Positions 7,811 through 16,648 of a stretch of DNA of 64,000 nt are shown here, in pieces (position 1 is the first letter of the stretch; each line of letters opens with the position of its first letter). The notes beneath the pieces are model-generated. The model searched no databases. It saw nothing but the letters and a program-made list of their open reading frames with translations, and was not told the origin of the DNA. A program made the position numbers and the translations under genes. The stretch is taken from contig NZ_SOHM01000007.1 in the NCBI RefSeq assembly GCF_004403945.1, positions 186,001 through 250,000 on the forward strand, in the 5' to 3' direction. The DNA is from Cryobacterium lactosi (GTDB taxonomy: Bacteria > Actinomycetota > Actinomycetes > Actinomycetales > Microbacteriaceae).

Positions 7811-10465
7811 TTAGCGGGCCACCAGAGTGCGCAGGGTGCTGAGCGCCTCCGGGATGAGCTCCACCTTGGTGCCACCGCCCTGGGCCAGGTCGTCCTTGCC
7901 ACCGCCACCGCCGCCGAGGATCCCGGCGAGCTGCTTGGCCAGCGCGCCGGCCTTCTGACCGGCATCCCGGGCCGCGGCGTTGGTGGCCACGATCACGACG
8001 GGCTTGTCGGCCACCCGCGCGGCGAGGGCGACGACCGCGGGGTCGTTGCCGAGGCGCTCACGGGTGCCGGTGACGAGCATCCGCACCTCGTCGGCGGAGT
8101 TGAGCGTGCCGAGGTCTTCGGCCACCACGGTGAGTTCGCCGATCCGGCTCGCCTGCGCGACGAGGGCAGGCACCCTGTCGCTCAGGGCGCGGGCCTCGAA
8201 CGATGCGATCTTCTTCTCGGCGGCCTTCAGGCTCTGCATGAGGTCCATGATCTTGGCCGGAAGCTGCTCGCGAGGAGTCTTGAGGTTGCTGGTGAGCTGG
8301 GACACGATCGCCCGTTCGGCGGCGAGGTCGCGGAACGCCTCGAGCCCGACGAGGGACTCGACGCGGCGGTTGGTGGAGCCGACCGACGCTTCGCTGACGA
8401 GGTTGATCATGCCGATCTCTGCGCTGGAGGCCACGTGGGTGCCTGCGCAGAGTTCGCGCGACCAGGGGCCGCCGATGTCGACGACGCGCACGGTCTCGCC
8501 GTACTTCTCTCCGAACAGAGCCATCGCGCCGAGCGCCTTGGCCTCGGCCAACGGCAGTTCACGGGTGGTCACTTGCAGGTTGTCTCGGATGGCGTTGTTG
8601 GAGATCTCCTCGATCTCGCTGCGCGTGGCCGGCGACAGAGCCTGGTTCCAGGAGAAGTCCAGCCTGAAGAAGCCCGCCTTGTTGTAGGAACCGGACTGGT
8701 GCGCGTTCGGGCCGAGCACCTGGCGGAGTGCTGCGTGCAGGATGTGCGTGCCGGAGTGCGCCTGGCGGGCGCCGCGGCGCCAGTCGGGGTCGACGACGCT
8801 GGTGGCGGGGTCGCCCACGCCCACCTCACCGCTGGAGACCTGCACCTTGTGGCTGATCAGGCCCTTGACGGGCTTCTGCACGTCGAGCACCTCGAGCTCG
8901 TAGCCGGGTCCCACGATCAGGCCCGCGTCGGCTTCCTGGCCGCCGGACTCCGCGTACAGGGCGGTCTCGGCGAGGATGACCTCGGCGATGTCGCCGGCGA
9001 CGGCACGGTTCACCGAGGCGCCGTCGACGATCAGGCCCAGGATGCTGGACTCGGTCTGCAGCATGTCGTACCCGGTGAACACGGTCTCGCCGTGCGCGCG
9101 GAAAGCGCTGTACACGGAGAGGTCGGCCAGGTGGGTCTTCTTGGCCTTGGCGTCGGCCTTGGCCATCGCACGCTGCTTCGCCATCAGGGTGTCGAAGGCC
9201 TCACGGTTGACGCTGAGGCCGGCTTCCTCGGCCATTTCGAGGGTGATCTCGATGGGGAAGCCGTACGTGTCGTGCAGCAGGAACGCGGTGTCGCCGGGCA
9301 ATTCGGCCTTCTGGGCGCTCTTGGTCTTCGCCACGGCGAGGTCCAGCACGCTCGAACCGCTGGCGAGCGTGCGCAGGAACGTTTCTTCCTCGGCGTACGC
9401 GGCCTGGCTGATCCGGTCGAAGTCGGTGGCGACCTCCGGGTACGCGGCGCTCATGGCGTCGCGGGAGGCGGGGAACAGCTCGGTGAACGAGGCCGTGTCC
9501 ACACCGAGCAGGCGCATGGCGCGCACGCTCCGGCGCATCAGACGGCGCAGGATGTAACCACGGCCCTCGTTGGACGGCATCACGCCGTCGCTCATGAGCA
9601 TGAGGGACGAGCGCACGTGGTCGGCTACGATGCGCATCCGCACGTCGTCGTCGTGCACGGCGCCGTACCGGCGGCCGGAGAGGGCGGCGGCCCTGTCGAG
9701 GACCGGGCGAACCTGGTCGATCTCGTACATGTTCTCGACGCCCTGCTTGAGGAACGCGACGCGCTCGAGGCCCATGCCGGTGTCGATGTTCTTCTTGGGC
9801 AGGTCGCCGAGGATCTGGAAGTCGTTCTTGCCGGTGCCCTCGCCGCGGAGGTACTGCATGAAGACGAGGTTCCAGATCTCCACGTAGCGGTCGTCGTCGG
9901 TGGCCGGGCCCCCTTCGATGCCGTAGGCGGGACCGCGGTCGAAGAAGATCTCGCTGCACGGTCCGGCGGGGCCGGGCTGGCCGGTGGACCAGTAGTTGGT
10001 GTCCATGCCCAGACGCTGGATGCGGTACTCCGGCAGGCCGAGGGCACGCCAGTACCCGAACGCCTCGTCGTCGTTCTCGTACACGGTGACCCAGAGGTCC
10101 TTCTCGGCGAAGCCGTAGCCGCCGTCCGCCTCACTCGAGGTGAGCAGTTCCCAGGCGTAACTGATCGCCTGCTCCTTGAAGTAGTCGCCGAAGGAGAAGT
10201 TGCCGTTCATCTGGAAGAAGGTGCCGTGCCGCGGCGTCTTGCCGACCTCTTCGATGTCGTTGGTGCGGATGCACTTCTGCACGCTGGTGGCCCTGGGGTA
10301 CGGGGCGGGCACCAGACCGGTGAGGTAGGGCACGAACGGCACCATGCCGGCCACGGTGAAGAGGAGGGAGGGGTCATCGCTGACGAGCGACGCCGACGGG
10401 ACGACGGTGTGTCCACGATCGGCGAAGAAGTCGAGCCAGCGCCCGCGAATGTCGGCAGTCTGCAT
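7811..10465 (-). CDS. alaS: Alanyl-tRNA synthetase
   Basis: 884 residues, the full bacterial length. The N-terminal class II core contains GHTVVPSASLVS and the aminoacylation region (IRTNDIEEVGKTPRHGTFF). The editing domain has ESGGQEADAG, HSGTHILHAAL and CAGTHVASS, which clear mischarged Ser/Gly. The C-terminal DHHA1 domain ends with a glycine-rich GILGGGGGGKDD. Three bases separate its stop from ruvX. An 18-bp palindrome lies a short way upstream of the start. Confidence 0.97.
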   Translation of the reverse strand: MQTADIRGRWLDFFADRGHTVVPSASLVSDDPSLLFTVAGMVPFVPYLTGLVPAPYPRATSVQKCIRTNDIEEVGKTPRHGTFFQMNGNFSFGDYFKEQAISYAWELLTSSEADGGYGFAEKDLWVTVYENDDEAFGYWRALGLPEYRIQRLGMDTNYWSTGQPGPAGPCSEIFFDRGPAYGIEGGPATDDDRYVEIWNLVFMQYLRGEGTGKNDFQILGDLPKKNIDTGMGLERVAFLKQGVENMYEIDQVRPVLDRAAALSGRRYGAVHDDDVRMRIVADHVRSSLMLMSDGVMPSNEGRGYILRRLMRRSVRAMRLLGVDTASFTELFPASRDAMSAAYPEVATDFDRISQAAYAEEETFLRTLASGSSVLDLAVAKTKSAQKAELPGDTAFLLHDTYGFPIEITLEMAEEAGLSVNREAFDTLMAKQRAMAKADAKAKKTHLADLSVYSAFRAHGETVFTGYDMLQTESSILGLIVDGASVNRAVAGDIAEVILAETALYAESGGQEADAGLIVGPGYELEVLDVQKPVKGLISHKVQVSSGEVGVGDPATSVVDPDWRRGARQAHSGTHILHAALRQVLGPNAHQSGSYNKAGFFRLDFSWNQALSPATRSEIEEISNNAIRDNLQVTTRELPLAEAKALGAMALFGEKYGETVRVVDIGGPWSRELCAGTHVASSAEIGMINLVSEASVGSTNRRVESLVGLEAFRDLAAERAIVSQLTSNLKTPREQLPAKIMDLMQSLKAAEKKIASFEARALSDRVPALVAQASRIGELTVVAEDLGTLNSADEVRMLVTGTRERLGNDPAVVALAARVADKPVVIVATNAAARDAGQKAGALAKQLAGILGGGGGGKDDLAQGGGTKVELIPEALSTLRTLVAR

Positions 10466-10483
10466 GGGGTCCGTACTGTTACT

Positions 10484-10501
10484 GGATCGGATATCCGATC
10501 C
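10484..10501. promoter_or_regulatory. 18-bp perfect palindrome upstream of alaS
   Basis: A perfect self-complementary 18-mer lies about 20 bases before the alaS start, after the small membrane protein gene. It could be an operator or an RNA hairpin near the ribosome site. No T-tract follows on the minus strand, so a terminator is unlikely. The role is inferred from position only. Confidence 0.4.
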
Positions 10502-10526
10502 GGGGGAAGCGGTGGGGATGGAAGCG

Positions 10527-10748
10527 TTAGGGCTTGGACAGCTCTTCGATGGTCTCTTCTGCCTCGCCGAGGGCGGCGTGCAGTTCGGCTTCGCGCTTGC
10601 GGTAGCCCTCGGAGATAGCCTCGCCGAACTCTCGCGTCTTGGCGTCGAGATCGGTGAAGAATCGCTTGCCCTGCTGGGTCTTGTTCACCTCGTGGGCGGC
10701 AACGAATCCGATTCCGACGCCGACGACTAACCAGATGACGTTCTTCAT
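10527..10748 (-). CDS. Small membrane-anchored protein with charged helical tail
   Basis: 73 residues. Residues 3-18 (NVIWLVVGVGIGFVAA) form one membrane segment and the rest is a charged, probably helical tail rich in Glu, Lys and Ala. The ATG at 10748 is preceded by AGGGAG. It sits between the DUF948 gene and alaS, as small membrane proteins do in many Microbacteriaceae. Function unknown. Confidence 0.75.
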   Translation of the reverse strand: MKNVIWLVVGVGIGFVAAHEVNKTQQGKRFFTDLDAKTREFGEAISEGYRKREAELHAALGEAEETIEELSKP

Positions 10749-10850
10749 GGCATGTGCTCCCTGAGGTTGAGGAATGGGTGGCTGCCGGCCTGGGCGCACG
10801 CTGTTGGGCGGGACCGAGACGATGACAGTCTGTTTTCCAGCGTAGTGGAC

Positions 10851-11216
10851 TTACTTCGTACCGCGACGGGGCTTGGTCGCCCTGAAGGCGGCCCTGACGC
10901 CGGCGGAGAATCCGGCGAGCTTGATCAGCGGGCCGCCGACGGTGGCCGCGACCAGGGCGACCATGGCCGACACATTCCCGGTGACGTCCGCCACGTTCGT
11001 GGTGATCGTGTCCAGCGTGGCCAGTTGATGGTTGGTCTGCGCGACGGTGTTCGTCGTCTCCTCGAGAAGCGGGGTGACGTTCTGGCTGAGGTCGCGGATG
11101 GCCAGGGTGGTCTCGTCGAACACCCGGCCAAGCTTGATCAACGGGATCGCGAGGAATGCCACCAGAACGGCAAACACGCCAGCGGCAATCAGGCCGGCGA
11201 TATCTCCACCAGTCAT
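10851..11216 (-). CDS. DUF948-domain membrane protein
   Basis: 121 residues. The N-terminus is a membrane segment (IAGLIAAGVFAVLVAFLAIPLI), followed by a helical region with the LGRVFDETTLAIRDLSQNV pattern typical of DUF948 proteins. A second hydrophobic stretch (VSAMVALVAATVGGPLI) precedes a basic tail. It lies between rpsD and alaS, a neighbourhood where DUF948 proteins are often found in actinobacteria. Function not established. Confidence 0.75.
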   Translation of the reverse strand: MTGGDIAGLIAAGVFAVLVAFLAIPLIKLGRVFDETTLAIRDLSQNVTPLLEETTNTVAQTNHQLATLDTITTNVADVTGNVSAMVALVAATVGGPLIKLAGFSAGVRAAFRATKPRRGTK

Positions 11217-11268
11217 TCGGCACCATCCATTTCACGTCGCGGGGAACTGACAAACACAAAGACCAAAA

Positions 11269-11294
11269 GGGCGGATCACCTAGGTGATCCGCCC
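11269..11294 (-). terminator. Strong palindromic terminator after rpsD
   Basis: A perfect 26-base palindrome (13-bp arms, no loop) lies between rpsD and the DUF948 gene. Read on the minus strand it is followed by a T-rich stretch (CTTTTGGTCTTT). It fits a rho-independent terminator at the end of the rpsD transcript. Confidence 0.8.
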
Positions 11295-11339
11295 TCAAGC
11301 GTAGTTCAGTTCCGGTGCGGAGTGCCGCGCCGGAAGAGA

Positions 11340-11969
11340 CTAGCGTGCTGCGTAGTACTCGACGACGAGCTGAACTTCACAGGTCACGGGGATCTCGATG
11401 CGCTTCGGGGCGCGCACGAGGCGGGCCTGCAGCTTGTCGAGTTCGACCTCGAGGTACGGCGGGAGCTTGGGCAGCAGGTCGACGTGACCGCCGGCCGCGG
11501 CAACCTGGAAGGGCTCGGTGCCCTCGCTCTTGGCCTTGACGTGGATGAGCTGACCCGGCTTCACGCGGAAGGAGGGACGGTCGACCAGCTGGCCGTCGAC
11601 GAGGATGTGACGGTGCACAACCATCTGACGGGCCTGGGCGGTGGTACGGGCGATGGCCGAACGCACGAGGAGGGCGTCGAGACGGGTCTCGAGGATCTCG
11701 ACGAGGTTTTCACCGGTCAGGCCCTGGCGGCGACGCGCTTCTTCGAAGGCGATCTTGAGCTGGGCTTCGCGGATGCCGTACTGGGCGCGTAAGCGCTGCT
11801 TTTCGCGCAGACGAACGGCGTAGTCCGAATCGGTCTTGCGCTTGGTGCGGCCGTGCTCACCCGGAGCGTAGGGACGCTTCTCGAGGTACTTGGCGGCCTT
11901 CGGGGTGAGGGCGATGCCCAGGGCCCGCGAGAGGCGGGTCTTGCTGCGGGTACGTGACTTGGTAGACAC
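11340..11969 (-). CDS. rpsD: 30S ribosomal protein S4 (zinc-free type)
   Basis: Primary 16S rRNA-binding protein. 209 residues with the S4 RNA-binding domain around RQMVVHRHILVDGQLVDRP. The N-terminal region (STKSRTRSKTRLSRALGIAL) has none of the four cysteines of the zinc-binding form, so this is the C-minus type. It is a monocistronic minus-strand gene with its own terminator and a 245-base upstream region shared with rarA. Confidence 0.95.
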   Translation of the reverse strand: MSTKSRTRSKTRLSRALGIALTPKAAKYLEKRPYAPGEHGRTKRKTDSDYAVRLREKQRLRAQYGIREAQLKIAFEEARRRQGLTGENLVEILETRLDALLVRSAIARTTAQARQMVVHRHILVDGQLVDRPSFRVKPGQLIHVKAKSEGTEPFQVAAAGGHVDLLPKLPPYLEVELDKLQARLVRAPKRIEIPVTCEVQLVVEYYAAR

Positions 11970-12107
11970 AGTGTCCTTTCGGATGGAACTGGAAATTGGA
12001 TACCAGGGCGGCCGGCGAGCCCGTGCGGGCAGACCGGAACGTCATGGGAGATCAGAGGGGTGGGTGCCACGGGCCGCCCGGCTACAGGGCGAATCCACTC
12101 CAACTCA

Positions 12108-12136
12108 GGTTTCGTACGCAGCCGCATGACGAAACC
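12108..12136 (-). promoter_or_regulatory. Inverted repeat in the rpsD upstream region
   Basis: Two 8-base perfect arms (GGTTTCGT and ACGAAACC) separated by 13 bases lie about 140 bases upstream of rpsD, between it and rarA. S4 is known to control its own mRNA in several bacteria, so a leader hairpin is possible, but nothing ties this structure to S4 binding. It could also be an operator. Confidence 0.35.
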
Positions 12137-12214
12137 AGTTGTAGGCGAGGTCAAGGATAACACACGCCGGGCCGCGCGGACCCGGCGTTTCAGGCGGGTC
12201 GGGGCTGCTTCCCT

Positions 12215-13552
12215 CTACTCCCCGTGCACGATCTTGCGCAGCTTGGCCAGCCGCGCCGACACGTCCCGCTCGTTGCCGTGCTCGGTGGGCCGGTAATAGC
12301 GGGTGGCCCGAAGCTCGGTGGGCAGGTAATCCTGCGCGAGAACGCCGAGGGCATCGTCGTGCGGGTACTTGTACCCCTTTCCGTGACCGAGCCGTTTGGC
12401 CCCCGGGTAGTGCGCGTCACGCAAGTGCTTGGGCACCCGGCCGGTGTTGCCGTTTCGCACGTCGGCGATGGCGGCGTCCAGTGCCATGTAGGCGGCATTC
12501 GACTTGGGCGCGCAGGCCAGGTGCACCACGGCCTGCGCGAGCGGGATACGGCCCTCAGGCATGCCGATGTACTGCACGGCGTCGGCGGCGGCGATCGCGA
12601 TCACCAGCGACTGCGGGTCGGCCATGCCGATGTCCTCAGAGGCGAGCACGATGATCCGCCGGCAGATGAAGCGGGGATCTTCCCCGGCTTCGATCATCCG
12701 GGCCAGATAGTGCAGGGAAGCGTCGACGTCGGACCCGCGCACCGACTTGATGAACGCACTGATCACGTCGTAGTGCTCGTCGCCGTTACGGTCGTAACGA
12801 AGCAGCGCCCTGTCGACCGCGAGCGAAACGATCTCCGTGGTGATGACCGGCAACTCGCCGTCCGCCGTCTCGGTGGTGGCGGCAGAGACCGACGCGGCTT
12901 CGAGCGCCGTGAGCGCCCGCCGGGCGTCGCCGGAAGCGAGCCGGATGATCGCCCCGCGGGCCTCGGGATCGAGCACGAACCTGTCGGCCAGCCCCCGCGG
13001 GTCGGTGACGGCGCGATCCACGACGATGCCGAGGTCATCGTCGCTGAGGGTCTCCAGGGTGAGCAGCAGTGACCTGGACAAGAGCGGCGAGATCACCGAG
13101 AACGACGGGTTCTCGGTCGTCGCGGCGACCAGGATGATGATCCCGTTCTCCACCCCTGGCAGCAGGGCGTCCTGTTGGGCCTTGCTGAACCGGTGGATCT
13201 CGTCAAGGAAGAGCACGGTGGACAGGCCGTAGAGGTCCCGACTGGTGCGGGCCTCTTCCATTACCTGGCGCACGTCCCGCACCCCGGCTGACACGGCGGA
13301 CAGTTCGACGAACCGACGCCCCGAACTGTGCGCGATGGTCTGGGCCAGCGTGGTCTTGCCGGTGCCCGGCGGGCCCCAGAGGATGACCGACACCGACCCC
13401 TGCTCTCCCGACTTGTCGTTGGCGAGGCTGACCAGCGGCGACCCCGGGGTCAGCAGGTGACGCTGGCCGGCGACCTCGGCCAGGCTCTTGGGGCGCATGC
13501 GCACCGCGAGCGGCGTCGCACCGGTACGGAGGCCTGGCTGGACGGTAGACAT
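12215..13552 (-). CDS. rarA: Replication-associated recombination protein A (RarA/MgsA AAA+ ATPase)
   Basis: AAA+ ATPase of the clamp-loader superfamily that acts at stalled forks. About 445 residues. [17 protein letters not shown] opens the AAA+ domain, the Walker A is [12 protein letters not shown], Walker B is [16 protein letters not shown], and the sensor region is [17 protein letters not shown]. The C-terminal tetramerisation part ends [21 protein letters not shown] at 13552 was chosen because the family begins just before the VAGQ box; the longer frame upstream is not conserved. Confidence 0.94.
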   Translation of the reverse strand: MSTVQPGLRTGATPLAVRMRPKSLAEVAGQRHLLTPGSPLVSLANDKSGEQGSVSVILWGPPGTGKTTLAQTIAHSSGRRFVELSAVSAGVRDVRQVMEEARTSRDLYGLSTVLFLDEIHRFSKAQQDALLPGVENGIIILVAATTENPSFSVISPLLSRSLLLTLETLSDDDLGIVVDRAVTDPRGLADRFVLDPEARGAIIRLASGDARRALTALEAASVSAATTETADGELPVITTEIVSLAVDRALLRYDRNGDEHYDVISAFIKSVRGSDVDASLHYLARMIEAGEDPRFICRRIIVLASEDIGMADPQSLVIAIAAADAVQYIGMPEGRIPLAQAVVHLACAPKSNAAYMALDAAIADVRNGNTGRVPKHLRDAHYPGAKRLGHGKGYKYPHDDALGVLAQDYLPTELRATRYYRPTEHGNERDVSARLAKLRKIVHGE

Positions 13553-13684
13553 GGTTCCAGCGTAGTTTGTGCCGCCGACGTCAATTTTCCCCGCTGCCCG
13601 CGCATGCGTAGAGTTCACAGTGACCGGGGCCGTGGTGCCCGACAAGTCCGATTTCCCGCCGCTGGCGGCACCTGGAGGATTCAC

Positions 13685-14479
13685 GTGGCACCGAGCAGCA
13701 AACAGGAACGCGAAGCCCGCGAAGCACGTGGTCGCGTTCGCGCCTACCAGGCCCGCAAGGCCGTGAACGAACACCAGGCCAAGCGCCGCACGCGCGACAA
13801 CATCCTGGCCGGCAGCATCCTCGTTGTTGTTCTCGCCGTGCTCGTCGGCGCCCAACTGTTCTACTTCGGCGGCGGCCCCGGAACCCCCGAGCCCAGCGCC
13901 TCAGGAACACCGACACCCACCGCCACCCCGGCCGCCGGGGCGAACACCGGCGAGGTCCCCGACAGCGACCTGGCCGAAGACCGCACCTGGACCGGCACGC
14001 TCACCCTCAACGACATCCCCCTGGGCATCGAACTGGACGGCGCGGCAGCTCCACAGGCCGTCTCGTCGACCATCAGCCTTGTTCAGTCCGGCTTCTACGA
14101 CGGCCTGACCTGCCACCGCCTCACCAACGGCGGCTTCTCCGTGCTGCAGTGCGGCGACCCCAGCGGCGACGGCACCGGCGGACCCGGCTACAGCTACGGA
14201 CCCATCGAGAACGCCCCGGCAGACAACGTGTACCCGGCCGGCACCCTCGCGATGGCCAGGGCCGGCGGGGACGGTTACAGCACCGGCAGTCAGTTCTTCA
14301 TCGTCTACGCCGACACCACCATCCCCGCCGACGAGGCCGGGGGGTACACGGTGATCGGCCAGGTCACCTCCGGACTGGACCAGGTGGTCAGTCAGATCGC
14401 CGCCGCGGGTGTCGCGGATGGTTCAGCCGACGGTGCTCCCCTGGTCCCAGCGACCATCACGTCCTTCTCGGTGCAGTAG
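13685..14479 (+). CDS. Membrane-anchored cyclophilin-type peptidyl-prolyl isomerase
   Basis: 264 residues from a GTG start preceded by GGAGG. A basic cytoplasmic segment of about 40 residues is followed by one membrane segment ([22 protein letters not shown]), a Pro/Thr linker and a cyclophilin domain at roughly 100-264 ([37 protein letters not shown]). The domain would act outside the membrane in protein folding. The canonical FHRV arginine region reads CHRL, and substitutions in the core suggest altered activity. It diverges from rarA. Confidence 0.88.
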   Translation: MAPSSKQEREAREARGRVRAYQARKAVNEHQAKRRTRDNILAGSILVVVLAVLVGAQLFYFGGGPGTPEPSASGTPTPTATPAAGANTGEVPDSDLAEDRTWTGTLTLNDIPLGIELDGAAAPQAVSSTISLVQSGFYDGLTCHRLTNGGFSVLQCGDPSGDGTGGPGYSYGPIENAPADNVYPAGTLAMARAGGDGYSTGSQFFIVYADTTIPADEAGGYTVIGQVTSGLDQVVSQIAAAGVADGSADGAPLVPATITSFSVQ

Positions 14480-14664
14480 ACACACTCTCTGGAGCAAAAA
14501 ACCCGATCGGGCATAACAGTTCGGTCGTTTCCGCTGAACGTTGGGCGGGCTTGCAATAGGCTTGTCCCCGTATTGGCTTGTGTCAGTACTGGCTCGATCA
14601 GGGATTCACCCGTTGGCAGTCATCCACGCCGCGGGGAATCAACCAAATCATTAAGGTGAGGCTC

Positions 14665-15897
14665 TTGACTACGACAGATCAGCAACCATGGGGTCGCGTA
14701 GACGAAACCGGCACGGTTTACGTGCGCGAAGCAGACGGCGAACGTGCCGTCGGGCAGTATCCCGACGCGACTCCTGAAGAAGCACTCGCTTACTTCGAGC
14801 GTAAGTACGTTGAATTGAACGGACAGGTCACCCTGCTCGAACAGCGCGCGAAGGGCGGCGCTCCCGCCGCGGACATCGCCAAGTCGGTCGCCAACCTGTC
14901 GAAGTCCGTCGCCACCGCCAACGCCGTCGGCAACCTCGCAGCCCTCGCAGAGCGCCTCGGCGCCCTGGGCGGCACGGTCACGGAGCTCACCGAGCAGCAG
15001 GGTGTCGAGGCCAAGGCCGCCGGCGCCGCCGCCCTCGCGGAGCGTGCCGCGATCGTCGAAGAGGCCGAGCGCCTCGCCGCCGAAGACCCGGCAAAGACGC
15101 AGTGGAAGCAGACCAGCGCAGCCCTGGACGCGCTCTTCGCCAAGTGGCAGGCCCACCAGCACGACGCACCGCGGATCCCCAAGGGTGAGGCGAACGAGCT
15201 CTGGAAGCGATTCCGGGCAGCACGCACCATCATCGAGCAGAACCGCAAGGCATTCTTCGCCGAGCTCGACAGCGCCCACAAGGATGTGCGCAACCGCAAG
15301 CAGCAGCTCATCGAAAAGGCAGAGGCCCTCGCACCCCAGGGCGCAGACGGTATCCCCGCCTACCGCAACCTGCTTGAGGACTGGAAGGCCGCCGGCCGTT
15401 CGGGCAAGAAGCAGGACGACGCCATGTGGGCGAAGTTCAAGGCTGCGGGCGACGTGCTCTACTCGGTGAAGAGCGAGATCGATGCCGCCGACAACGAGGA
15501 GTTCTCCGCGAACCTCGTCGTCAAGCTCGAACTCCTCACCGAGGCGGAGACGCTCCTCACCGAGACCGACCGGGTGAAGGCCCGCGAACTTCTCAGCTCC
15601 ATCCAGCGCCGTTGGGATGCCGCCGGCAAGGTGCCCCGCGACCAGGTCAAGCCGGTCGAGGAGCGCATGCGCAAGGTCGAAGCCGCCGTGCGCAAGCTCG
15701 ACGACGACCACTGGAAGCGCAACAACCCCGAGACCAAGGCTCGCGCCGAGGGTCTGGCCGGCCAGTTGCACGACGCGATCGCCAAGCTGGAGGCCGAGCT
15801 GGCCGCCGCGCAGGAGACCAAGGACGCCCGCAAGATCAAGGACGCCACCGAGGCGCTGGAGACCCGCAAGGCCTGGCTGAAGGCCATCGGCCAGTAG
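14665..15897 (+). CDS. DUF349-domain protein
   Basis: About 410 residues, mostly helical and highly charged, with successive DUF349 units (KWQAHQHDAPRIPKGEANELWKRF, LLEDWKAAGRSGKKQDDAMWAKF, SIQRRWDAAGKVPRDQ). The start is the TTG at 14665, seven bases after AAGGTGAGG. Such proteins occur across actinobacteria beside rel; their role is unresolved. A clear terminator hairpin follows. Confidence 0.88.
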   Translation: MTTTDQQPWGRVDETGTVYVREADGERAVGQYPDATPEEALAYFERKYVELNGQVTLLEQRAKGGAPAADIAKSVANLSKSVATANAVGNLAALAERLGALGGTVTELTEQQGVEAKAAGAAALAERAAIVEEAERLAAEDPAKTQWKQTSAALDALFAKWQAHQHDAPRIPKGEANELWKRFRAARTIIEQNRKAFFAELDSAHKDVRNRKQQLIEKAEALAPQGADGIPAYRNLLEDWKAAGRSGKKQDDAMWAKFKAAGDVLYSVKSEIDAADNEEFSANLVVKLELLTEAETLLTETDRVKARELLSSIQRRWDAAGKVPRDQVKPVEERMRKVEAAVRKLDDDHWKRNNPETKARAEGLAGQLHDAIAKLEAELAAAQETKDARKIKDATEALETRKAWLKAIGQ

Positions 15898-15935
15898 CAG
15901 GTCCTGCTACGCAGAGAGAACTGCACACCTGATCC

Positions 15936-15974
15936 GGGATCGGGAATCTGTCCACAGATTCCCGATCCCGTTTC
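15936..15974 (+). terminator. Terminator after the DUF349 gene
   Basis: Perfect 15-bp arms at 15,936-15,950 and 15,955-15,969 enclose the loop TCCA and are followed by CGTTTCT. It lies 39 bases after the DUF349 stop. Confidence 0.8.
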
Positions 15975-16006
15975 TCGTTCCGGCTGGACCGCTGCAGGCT
16001 GAGGCC

Positions 16007-16648
16007 ATGACTCGCCTCGTCCCCGCAGTGCTCACCCTGACCGACCTCCCGCTGGCGGAATTGAACTGCGCCCGCCTGGACGGGGAGTTGTTCGCCGTCG
16101 CCGGGGCCTGGTGCCCCGTCGACGCCCACGACGGCCCCGAGACGCGCGCGCGGGCTCTCGCGCCTCTCGCGCCGAGCCGGGCCGCCGCCGAACGGATGAC
16201 CGCCGCCTGGGTCTACGGCCTCGCCGCCGAGCCGCACCGCCATCAGTTCTGCGTGGACGTCACCGCTCGCACGCGAAAGCCCGGTGGCGCCGGCACTCTC
16301 CTGAGGGAGGTGCGCATCGGCCCCGACGACACGAGGGTCCTGGCCCAGCAGCTTGTCACCACTCCCCTGCGCACAGCCATCGACCTCGCCCGCTGGGGAG
16401 TGTCACCCGGCGTACCGCCGGACACCGCGCTGCTGGCGGACCTGCTGGCCTACGACGGGCCGGCCAACGATGTGCCGGCCATCGACGCACTGGACTACGC
16501 AGCCCTGGTTCACCTCGGGCTGGAGGCAGGCCGCACGGATGCCGGTGAGCGGACCGTTCGGCACGGAATCTCGTTCAGCCGGCAGGCGGCCGGCCGGCTA
16601 ATGGAGGCGCGTCGGCTGGTGGGTCGGCGGCTTCCCGCCGGCCCCTAA
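16007..16648 (+). CDS. AbiEi-antitoxin-like hypothetical protein
   Basis: 213 residues. SRAAAERMTAAWVYGL and TTPLRTAIDLARWGV match the pattern of the actinobacterial proteins often named type IV toxin-antitoxin AbiEi-like antitoxins. No AbiEii nucleotidyltransferase lies nearby, so a toxin-antitoxin role is not supported here. The stop overlaps the rel stop by four bases (convergent). Family assignment is from recall of the motif pattern. Confidence 0.6.
   Translation: MTRLVPAVLTLTDLPLAELNCARLDGELFAVAGAWCPVDAHDGPETRARALAPLAPSRAAAERMTAAWVYGLAAEPHRHQFCVDVTARTRKPGGAGTLLREVRIGPDDTRVLAQQLVTTPLRTAIDLARWGVSPGVPPDTALLADLLAYDGPANDVPAIDALDYAALVHLGLEAGRTDAGERTVRHGISFSRQAAGRLMEARRLVGRRLPAGP

Noticed and set aside
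6884..10618. Very long plus-strand open frame opposite mltG, ruvX and alaS
   Set aside because: It is the antisense of well-recognised genes in very high-GC DNA, has no motifs and no ribosome site.
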